This document shows, in pieces, positions 54,861 through 64,000 of a stretch of 64,000 nucleotides of DNA. The notes under the pieces are model-generated. The model worked only from the letters and a program-made list of their open reading frames with translations. It searched no databases and was not told where the DNA came from. The translations under genes and the position numbers were made by a program. The stretch's first letter is position 1. Each line of letters opens with the position of its first letter. Location of the stretch: NCBI GenBank assembly GCA_038373865.1, contig JAXGGA010002237.1, positions 62,501 to 126,500 of the forward strand, given 5' to 3'. Source of the DNA: Uloborus plumipes (taxonomy: Eukaryota; Arthropoda; Arachnida; Araneae; Uloboridae).

Positions 54861-55065
54861 TGTCGTGGCCACTCTAAGGTTCAATAAACACAATTTCAAA
54901 CAATGGACTGTAATTTAAACTCTTTATTTTTTTCTCATTATTTTTGCACACGGAGCACGGCAACGCATCCGTCCCGTAGCTCGCTCAGTTGCACACTGCT
55001 CGTTTCTCGACCTAATCACACATTTCTTTTCTGCGCGGCGCGGAGTCCGAACACAGGCGCGAACA
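54861..55065 (-). repeat. 5' LTR of the BEL/Pao element
   Basis: 205 bp, TG...CA. Immediately inside (minus strand) the sequence TTAG-TGGTCCGACCAATCC offers a candidate primer-binding site starting TGG; I could not match it to a tRNA from memory. Confidence 0.92.
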
Positions 55066-55070
55066 GTACC

Positions 55071-56063
55071 ATAAAAAGCCTAAGCTAAGACAATAGTTTT
55101 CATAGTATCAAAAAAATAAGGTTTTAATCTTCCTAAATATTTTTTATGGGGCACACTCGAGTTGCGCACCGGGCAACCCTAAGAAGGGGTTTACCAGCAA
55201 GAGAAGTTATCGCTGATCATGATTTGCGCCCTTACTTCCCCCCGAACCAAGAATTATCTCAAGTTCGCAGGGGTTGCCACTCCTGCATCTTTATCAGTGA
55301 AAGTCTCGTTGGCGAAGATAAATGAAACGTAAATTGAATTTATTTTTAACGCGTTTGAAAAAAAGTAAAAGACAATTAATTGAATTTTTTAATTAAATTT
55401 CTTCTGTTCACCTGATTTCTTTTGTACAATTTGACCTTTTTGGAAAAGTTTAGGAGTGTACAAATATCACGGAATTGAAGCTTTGTCACAGATCCGGACA
55501 TCAGCGGATTTTATGGGGGTTGGGGAAGGGGGCTCTCCTAAAGAAGCAAAATTAGTTCATCTGCACCATTAAATATTTTTTATTTATGTCTTCACAACAC
55601 GAGTAGGAGGTTAAACTATTTAGCATAGACAAAACATATTTGAATAAAATCAATTTGTTTTGCTACAGGAGTAATATTGCAGTGCAGTCAGCTGTTAGTG
55701 TGAAATGATAATATATAAAGCTGACTAATTTGGAATTCAAGGGTACTTAATATCGTGAATGTATATATGTGAATTATCGTACTATTTTGGTAAGACTATA
55801 AAGTTAGGTAGCTAATTATCTTGAAACGATTTACGACCACATTCGAAGTGAGTTAGTATGTAATGTTTCTGAGCATTAGGCTTTAAGGATTTTTTAAAAA
55901 ACATTTTAATGGAGCCTCATGAGGACTTTTTTTTTCCAACTGTAAAAAATAAAACTTTTGTGTTTTGAACCAAAAACTATTTCTGTATCTGTCCCTGGTT
56001 CTAGTCATTTCAAAAATACGATACCGTGACTTTAAAAAACTTTCTTGTAGCTCCGCTGTTAAG
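55071..56063. other. No gene seen
   Basis: The piece at 55145-55330 is less AT-rich but holds no supported exon; the rest is AT-rich. Confidence 0.4.
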
Positions 56064-56067
56064 TAAT

Positions 56068-57010
56068 GGGCGATTCTCTGTAAACTGGTAATTGGCTGTC
56101 CGGACTGAGTATTTTAAAAATAATAAAGTGTAATAAAGTAATTATCGCTCTTAATACAAGTAAAGCATTAATACTTTGTTGCCCAATTGTATTTGGAGTG
56201 ATAACAATTTAATTTTTTTTTTCTAGAAATTATCTAAGCGCCAAAAACACAGTCCCCTGGCTGTCCCAATCCCATAGTCTAACTGTTAAAGATAGTATTT
56301 CAAAAAACCTATTAACACTACAAAAATTTGGTAATTAATATCTAAAAATAGAATAATGAAGCTATATTTTTCTTATGAAATAAGGTATAATTACGTGTTT
56401 CTAAAACTTAAAATTGTCATGTAAATTCTGTCCGGAGTTTTTTCAAACAGTCCCCTGCAACAAATTCAAAGCTGTAATACGAAAAATCTATAACTTTTGC
56501 AAATTCTTTTTGGCATGAAGTTTAAAGTAATCAGTGTGAATTTGCCGAAATCGCCGAGAACGGCGTTGAAACGCTACTTTGCTTAGTTTGAGAGCCACAT
56601 TTGTGATGAAAGTATGCATCAGGGTCGTTGCGAAAACAGTCCTCTGGGAAGCGATTTTATTAATGTCAATTAATTTAATTATAAAACATATTAGTTATTA
56701 TGTCCACGATTTGTGCCTAAATTTATAGGTAGTCTCGTAACTAATTATGTTCCAATAGTTTTGCAGATATTACGCAACAAAGAGCAAAAACACAGTCACC
56801 TGGCACAGTCCCCTGCCTAGTTATACTAGGCGGGGGACTTACCCCCTGTCATGATTTATCGGAGAAACACAAACTTCAATTGGCCCTCTTTCAAACCAAA
56901 GTAATTGACTCATTTTCTGAGCAATAGAATTATAATTATACGAACATTTCAAAAAAACCGTGCCCGGACAGATTTCGTGTGAAAAATGACGAGTTTACAG
57001 AGAATCGCCC
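56068..57010. mobile_element. 943-bp TIR element with GGGCGATTC ends
   Basis: Inverted ends GGGCGATTCTCTGTAAACT at both termini, then GTCCGGACTGAG on the left against GTCCGGGCACGG on the right. Flanks TAAT on both sides (56064-56067, 57011-57014): a 3-4 bp duplication of TAA(T), compatible with a PIF/Harbinger-type origin. The motif 'acagtcccctg' recurs inside (56248, 56443, 56797). No transposase. Confidence 0.75.
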
Positions 57011-57014
57011 TAAT

Positions 57015-60000
57015 CACAAACCAATAGTTATAGTAAATATAGAGTTCACCCTGACCTGCTAACGATTTCCCTAATTTTGACGAAACCTGTATGTTCGCAT
57101 AATTTTAGGATCGCCTATTAGTTTTAATAAAATTTTGATATTCCGATTTATTTGGATGCTTAATTCTTCATCATTTTTTTATGCGGGAAATGAACCTATA
57201 TTAATTTTACTGCAATTAATAAGGTGTACAGTAGTAAAAAAAATCAATTTTCACAAAACATGACTTATGCATTTTCTTTGACCATTAACAAGTTATATAG
57301 CGATCAAATAAAATATGTCGAGACGCATTTGAAAAAATGTATAAATTATTGACTTAAAATCTAAATTTAATATTATTTTTGGCCACATAATTCGCACGGT
57401 GTGTGATGATGTTTAAATCATATATTCAATAGTGGCACTTGGCACATAATTAAAACCTTTCTGTTTAGAAGAAAATCAACAAAAAATATAACATGATCAA
57501 TGTTGTGAGAGAATTGTAGAGTTTGAGAATAAATCGGTTAAAAATAATATTACGCAAAACCTTGATTTTTTACTAAGCTATATTTTATTGTGTCATTTCT
57601 GTTTTCAGGGTGCGGTATAAGTAGAAGTACGTATGCTTGTTTATAACACATATTCACATTGTTATCCGTGATCTTCACAATATTGAAGGAACATGTAGTT
57701 ACTAATTTAGTTCTGAGTTATACAGCAATGCATAATCAAGTTAACTTCTAAACCAAAGAAATAGAAACAATTGTATACCACGTACGAACCACGTCGTACA
57801 TCTAATTCCCCCAATTGCTATACTCATTCTTCCTGGAAATGCTTTTAGTAAAGGCTTTTAGGGAATTTGCACCTGCGTTTACAATTCTAGAAACATTCCA
57901 GCTTAATCTCTGAATACTACTATTGTATGAGGTTCATACCTCCCTCTAAGTAGAATTGATAAGGCCCCATACATACAAAAGAAGCATTCTTACTCGATAT
58001 TGTAAGCAGATTTTTGTGTGAGACCTTTTAAAAGATAAGAACAACCTGTAACAAATCAAAAGTGAAATTATAGGTGACTTTTTTGACCTCAGAAAATTTG
58101 GAGGTCAATAACTCGTACATTTTAGTCTTTTTCAAGACTAATTCTTCTGTTTCGTTTCATTTCACTCATTTGATTGATGGATGATTCTCATATGTATAGT
58201 AGCAAAGGTACAATGTTATTTTCATATAACAAGTATAAATTCCGTTCAGTAAAACGAAAAACGAAAGTTTCCATTCAAGAATAAATGCTTCCGTCAATGC
58301 ACCTCACCCGAACATTTTTGAATTAATAAAAAACTTGAAACTTGCTCAAACTGATACTAAACAGCATTCGCAGCGATGATGAACAAACTACAAATAACAA
58401 TACTAAACAAAAACAAGATTTTGTTCAAGAAAAAATGTCATAACTAGAAAACAACAAGTTGGATGTGTTATCTTTTTTGAAATACGTGTCATACAGAATA
58501 CCTAAAATATAACTTTAGTTTAATAAATATTTTTGAAGTTTTCAGTATTGCATTGTATTTTTTATGCTCAACAATTATATTCTATTTTCAGTTATTTAAA
58601 AATGATTTTGTAAATAATTAACTCAGGAGATTAAATAATTAACTTTTATCAAAGACTTGATAATATTCAAATTACACATTCTCTAAAATGTGTCATGCTT
58701 TTATAGTATTGAAGAGAGTACAATTTCATGCTAATTGTTATACTTATGTTACAGAAAATTACATTAATTTATTGTTGAACAATTCCGCGGAACTGTGATA
58801 TTTTTAAAACAGCATATTGAACAAAAGAATTTTTCCCCCCTGGATTATTGTATTTTTTAAGTTGAATTTAATGGTATAGTTGAATTAAAAAAATAATTTT
58901 TGGATCATTATTAAAAATTTCTTTAAATAATGGACTCTGACAAACCTGCTACTTTTTCCAATATCAATCAGTCACCATACTTTTAACAAATTTTTAAGAA
59001 TCATTCAAAATGTATTTCAGAAATTCTACTACACCATCAAATTCAGCTTAAAAAATACAAAAATCCAAGTGGAAAACATCCCTTGTTCAATGAATATTTT
59101 GCGTTTCATATTACAAAATACAGTCTTTTGCTTTAAAAATATTAACCGTGGAATTGCCCTGTAAACAATATTCATCTCTGTTTCTTCTTCAAAGAATACT
59201 TAAGGGTTTAAAAATTGATTAAAAATTATTTAGAAAACATTTTTCCTGCCGATTACGAATAATCAGCAAATCGGCAGATTACTGATTACTGCCTATTAAT
59301 CGGTGCAATTCTAGTTTGTTCGAAATATTTCACTAATTTTAACAAAACAGCTTATAACGTAAATCTTTCCCCTTTATTTTCACAAAACTCTAAAATTGAT
59401 CAACAACAATAGTCTGTCATGAAATAACAAAAATAAATAAATAAATAAAATAAAATATAAATAATTGAATAAAAATAAATTACTGGATGAAAATGTAATT
59501 GTAATAGCTAAAAGCCCGGATTATGTACACTAAAAACAGGAAAATATACTTGAAAATATGCACTAAAAATATTTAAAATTTGCACTAAAAGTTGAAAAAA
59601 AAAAAAAAAAAAACTACTAATAATTTTCACCTACACAGGGAAAATTTGTTATAATATCTAATAAAAAATTATCTATCTAGCATTTGTTAATAATGCTAGA
59701 ATTTCGTATTGAAACAATAATTCGTGCAAAAAATTAAATGCACATTTATTGATTTTGCTACAAAATCACAATTTGTATTTCAATATTTTCTTCAACAAGG
59801 CACGGCCTTTTGTCTTTGAATGTGATTTCTGATGATTTTTTCTTTTCTCATTGTAGTCTGTAGAGTCTCTGTTTATTTAAGTGAAATTTTTTCAATGGTC
59901 TTAAAATTTTCTTTGTGCGGAACAAAATGTTTGTTTTTGAAAAACGCACTCATATGCATTTATTTTAAAATGCTCCGTTTTTATGCATGTATATGCAGTA

Positions 60001-60219
60001 GATACAAAAATATGTAACTATATATGCACATATGCATTAGCATGTAATCCTAGCTGTAGCTTCAAAAAAAAAAAAAAAAAACATTTCGAGAATAAACATA
60101 TGTAGATTTATGTTTTTGATTTTTATAGAAGCTAACTTTTACATATGTGTAATATATGTTTGTAATGTATGATGAATTATAGAACTTACTTATAGAAATA
60201 GGGATAGATTCAAGTATAA
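57015..60219. other. AT-rich intergenic DNA
   Basis: No coding or RNA gene seen in 3.2 kb; (AAAT)n near 59427-59455 and an A-run near 59595-59612. Confidence 0.45.
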
Positions 60220-60223
60220 AATT

Positions 60224-60480
60224 GAAGGGGCAAGTGGATAAAGGTGATAGGTAACAATTTTAGAAAAACTTAATTTTTACCATGAATAAAGGTAATAAGG
60301 GATTTTTTTTTTTTTTTGAAAGCTTTTTCTAGAAATTTAAAAGATTCTCACATATCACTTTTATTCACTTGCCCCTTCAATTGAGTTTGTAAGTTAACAC
60401 AATTGAACACACACTAATTGAATTTGTGTAAATCGGCGAAATTCAAATGTCACATATCACCTTTATCCATTTGCCCCTTC
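60224..60480. mobile_element. MITE with GAAGGGGCAAGTGGATAAAG ends and a second right end
   Basis: Left end GAAGGGGCAAGTGGATAAAG at 60224; right ends GCCCCTTC at 60371-60378 and 60473-60480. AATT follows both right ends (60379-60382, 60481-60484) and precedes the left one (60220-60223). So a 155-bp element with AATT duplication is followed by a further solo terminus. Confidence 0.75.
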
Positions 60481-60484
60481 AATT

Positions 60485-61240
60485 ATGTTACATAATTGCC
60501 ATTGTGCATGGAAATGACAATACCAGATATAATACATGCATTTTTCTTCAGAGAATTGTCTTATAGCGTGATTATTGTTATTAGATTTTATTTTGTCTGC
60601 GAACCATTAGAATCTATTTTTTTAAATAATTCTTAAGATAGACGAGGCACAGTTATTGTAACAGATGTATGGTGTATTATTACGTTTTGAATATTTCTAG
60701 TTAAACGATATTTATAGAAAGAGACTATCACTTTATACTTTAGGAAATCTGAACATTCTATCTGATCAAAAATTGTTCCTCCCTCACAAAAGAAAAAAAT
60801 CATTAAATTTTTGTGTATTTCCTGCAATTCAAAAAGTATGCAAATATATTTAATTTTAGATTTAAGCCTGTTATCTCTTTTCAGGTTTAAAAATACGAAA
60901 AACGTAACACCTTAACACCTTCGTACTCCCTATATAATCTTTCCCTTCATCTCGCCGAAGTATTTATATTTATGAGAAATTTATAAATAAATAAATATAT
61001 ACATATGTACTTAAATATAATATATCCATATTGTATATGCAGATAAAAAAATATATACACATATATATTTAAATATCTACATATATATTTATTTCTATTG
61101 TAAAGCTGCAAAATTAAATAAGTTTCAAAATATTGTATTTTTGTTGAGTAAATCCGCGATATATTGGCGACTTTTTCACTGTCCAAGCTATTGGGTCAAG
61201 AAATCTTCGCCAAACAGGAAAGAGGTTACAAAATCATTCA
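60485..61240. other. AT-rich, (AT)n-rich stretch
   Basis: Short ATATAC/TATATT simple repeats at 60960-61095. No gene. Confidence 0.45.
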
Positions 61241-61401
61241 CGCAGATTTGAGCTCGGCCGGGGGAGACTAATTTTCTGCTTCACCAGTCTTGGTCCGGGG
61301 AAGCCGTTTTCTCCCCCCGAGGTGCGCAACTCAGGTCTTCCCGTGGCGGGCGGGCAAGAGATGCTTGTTGCGCGTAGTTGCCTAGGCGACGGATGACGTC
61401 A
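61241..61401. promoter_or_regulatory. CpG-rich candidate promoter with X-box and CRE
   Basis: A GC/CpG-rich island in AT-rich DNA. GTTGCCTAGGCGAC (61377-61390) matches the RFX X-box (GTTGCC-N2-GGCRAC type), and TGACGTCA (61394-61401), a perfect CRE, lies 3 bp away. Adjacent X-box and CRE are typical of metazoan promoters, often of ciliary genes. On the plus strand, strong donor-like sites (CAA|GTAAGT near 61630, AAC|GTAAGT near 61680) could end a first exon. It could instead serve the minus-strand CABIT-like gene. No transcript evidence. Confidence 0.5.
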
Positions 61402-63930
61402 GCGAACTGGAAGAAGGAATGATTCCCTTGGTAACATCCGTTTGAATTTCGGGCCCAAAACAATAATTAATTCCAGCACTGGAGTCGCACTGCGATGGCT
61501 TGAAAGGGGAAAAGGAGAGGGAATTGAAACTCAAGGAAAATATGGAGAAACACAAACTATGCATAATCAGTTAGAAACACACATACTTAGAGCTTTTCGA
61601 AAGAATTAGAGAGCAAGTTGGTATTTTCCAAGTAAGTTGCAGGGGAAAAAAAGACAGACATATTGAAGAAAAATGCAAAAACGTAAGTTGAGGATACGAG
61701 AAGAGAGCTTCTTTTATCAATGCACAAGTTGCTTGCTGCCTGTTACAGGTAATCGGAGCAAAGCTGATACATTTAACATCAAAAAATGTCCAGGGAGCAT
61801 TTATTGTAACAAGTACTGGAAAAGTACTTTATACCTTTCATTGATAAATGGAGGGAAGGGCTAAGTATTTCATTAGCTTTCATCAATGTACAAAGTTATA
61901 AGCTTCAGGACATAAGTATAACATTTCCTGAAATTTAAAAAAAAATGTAAATTTTGTGCAATTTATTGTAAATTGTTATGGAGTCTCTTTAGACTGGCCA
62001 AAAAGGGCCTCGTTACAAGTACTTTCAAGTCGTGGAGGAATGCAGGCTGATATGTAAATGAGTATCATCAAAAACTTCTTGCTCCCAGTTTTAAGTTGGT
62101 TCATTTGGTTTACATCGTAACAGAGCCAATGTAAATCAGTGATCATTAATAAATATTTGCATATATCGCATGAAATCATATGCATATTTTGCATCCATTC
62201 CCTTGTAAAATTGTTTTTTCTTTTTCTATTATATTTTCATTTATTTGCTTCTTCTACGCACACAAAATAAATAAATAAATAAAAAATTAAAAATGATTCA
62301 GCGGATGATAAGATTTCCTGGATCTAAGTAAATTACGAGTTCGGTGTTATTTTGTGATGTTGATTCGATGCGATGTTTTTCATGAAAAGAAAAATCAATA
62401 TGAAGGAAATTTTGTTATATCTTCAAATTAAAATAATAGTAGTCATTGCGACCATATTTATTACATTTTCACTGTGAGTCAACAAAAAAGTTATTCTACA
62501 ATTAATTGGAACAAAAAAGTAACTTTTTCTTAAGACTTATTTAAACTGCTCAATTATTATTCGGAAAAACCAAAGTTCAAAAGATTCAATGTAAAAGTGA
62601 AACTATTTTGCATCGTGAAGTTAATAATTGAGTTAATAGGAAAAAGTTTCAAATCGTTTTAGCGAAAAAAAAAAAAAAAAAAAAACTGGAAGAAGAGGAG
62701 GGGGGGGGGGGGCAAATAATACAAGTAAAAGAAATGCCAAGTCAATAATACAAAATGATACAAAATTCATTTGTCTGAAAACTACTTTAATTCCTTTGAA
62801 CGCAAAAATTTTATTAAAAATAATGATATTTGAAAAAAAGATAGTTTGAAACTTAAAAAAAAACAGAACATAATTGGTGACAATTGCAAGTAGCATGTGA
62901 AAATAAAAAGCTTGACAATTTATTTTGCACGCACAAATTAAGATTTCATCTTTAAAGAAAGTTATGCAATACGTTAATGAAAATTAATGTAGTTTCTAAT
63001 ACATGAAAATTACTAAAAAAGGGAGATTTCAATTTGACTAGAAATAGTAGTATTATTGTGAAAATAAAATTGTAAAATTGCCGCATCACTCGAGATACTG
63101 CTTTATGATTTAATTTATCTAAAATCAAAATTTATTTCAACTTTTTACTTTTCCCTATAAATTTTTGCCTTAGAATCAAACGTTTTTTCTATGTTATTAT
63201 ATTTTTAATTATGTTGAAAATTTTGTTTCAACATCTGAAAGAATAACATTAAATTAAAAAAAAATCTTCTATCGTCTAAAAGTATCTTTTGAAAGTCAAA
63301 GGTATGTTTTAAAGTCTAATAATATTCTCTGAAATTTAAGATCGCTTTAAAATGTTTTCTGAAATTCGATGCCAAATTAGGCGACAAATAATACATTCTC
63401 AGAACATCAAAAGATTTTCCAGAGTCTGCAAATAACTTTTCAATATCAAGCATGTTTTGATTCCCCGAAAATTCATATGCATCGTTTGAAGACAGAAAAC
63501 TGAACTAAAACTCGCTTGAAGTTAAATGATATATAGCAACAGTAATTTTCCTTTGAAGACGGAATGTTTTCAAATTATGAAAAAAAGGTGTTTATCCATT
63601 TTATTGCTTTTTGAATGTTTATCTTAAAGTTTTATTTTACTCAGTAGTTTCTTTTTGCATTTTGTTAAAGTTTTGAATTGTTAAAAAATATTTAAGAATA
63701 AATATCAGTATTTCTGCAAAGTGTATAGAATAATTAATTCTTCATTTGAACATTCTAATAACATATATCTGTGCATTGTGGCGAAAACAGCAAACTAGTT
63801 TTATTCTAAAAAGTCACATCTCTACTGTCTTCCCACCTAACACACACAAAAAAAAAAAAAAAGTGTGTAGCCTTACTCAGTAAAAGCGTGGACAGAAAAT
63901 CTGCCTCCAATGCAAGGCAGCAACTAAATT
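61402..63930. other. AT-rich, no gene recognised
   Basis: Simple repeats (AATA)n near 62268-62283, an A-run then G-run at 62665-62711 and an A-run at 63848-63862. No convincing exon. Confidence 0.4.
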
Positions 63931-63983
63931 AATAAAACTGGTGCAACGTTATGAGTGATGCGTAACGCTACACCAGTTTTATT
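63931..63983. other. Strong stem-loop at the right edge
   Basis: AATAAAACTGGTG (63931-63943) pairs with CACCAGTTTTATT (63971-63983), and the stem continues imperfectly through AACGTTA / GTAACG to a ~10-nt loop. It may be a hairpin-RNA precursor, or a short inverted-repeat transposon end. Not resolvable from one copy. Confidence 0.5.
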
Positions 63984-64000
63984 ATTTAAGTTACTCCATT

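Larger units (their letters stand above)
49055..55065 (-). mobile_element. BEL/Pao LTR retrotransposon, apparently intact
   Basis: 6.0 kb on the minus strand. LTRs of 204 (49055-49258) and 205 bp (54861-55065) start TGTCG and end GCGAACA on the plus strand. A perfect 5-bp target duplication GTACC lies at 49050-49054 and 55066-55070. One polyprotein ORF fills the interior. The LTRs are identical over 188 bp and differ only in the first 17 bp (the U5 end on the minus strand). Recent insertion is the natural reading. Confidence 0.96.

Overview
This is an AT-rich eukaryotic (metazoan) genome window dominated by transposable elements. An arthropod, probably a chelicerate such as a spider, fits best: a Helitron with a Rep/PIF1 helicase, a Ty3/mdg4-type and a BEL/Pao LTR retrotransposon, and many TTAA-, TA- and 8-bp-TSD non-autonomous DNA elements lie in and around the large introns of one host gene. 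The species assignment is inference; no sequence here proves it.

Layout. 1-6158: a Helitron whose 1743-codon Rep-helicase gene is uninterrupted and whose 3' terminus (hairpin plus CTAG) is present; its 5' end was not found. 6480-8330: three diverged tandem copies of a ~0.5 kb non-coding unit, the middle one split by a short Helitron. 9228-15716: a complete Ty3-type element on the minus strand (LTRs, GTAT target duplication, Lys-tRNA primer site, gag with one stop codon, intact pol). 15771-20242: repeats, a TTAA MITE and another short Helitron.

20440-36520 (minus strand) holds the only convincing host gene: four C-terminal exons (36520-36357, 30170-29701, 26793-26653, 22829-22493) whose splice sites and phases agree and which encode the second half of a CABIT-like domain followed by a charged, Ser-rich tail. 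Its 5' exons are not recognised here. Its introns hold a 1.5 kb Helitron, a dead Tc1 element, TTAA elements, foldback elements and a hAT MITE.

36521-49054 is a repeat graveyard: hAT-type elements with 7/8 or 8/8 bp target duplications, TTAA elements (one keeping a piggyBac transposase C-terminus), TA-flanked MITEs and a pair of ~170 bp promoter-like repeats. 49055-55065 is a BEL/Pao element with an intact 1726-codon polyprotein and near-identical LTRs. 55071-64000 is AT-rich and mostly featureless, apart from two MITEs, a CpG-rich patch with adjacent RFX X-box and CRE motifs (61377-61401), and a strong hairpin at the right edge.

The Helitron at 23039-24550 shares its 3' end with the autonomous one at 6158, so an autonomous/non-autonomous pair may lie in one window. 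Three perfect nuclear-receptor inverted repeats lie inside hAT MITEs. I found no CRISPR array, rRNA, tRNA or bacterial-type operon, and nothing I can defend as an entirely new biological system.
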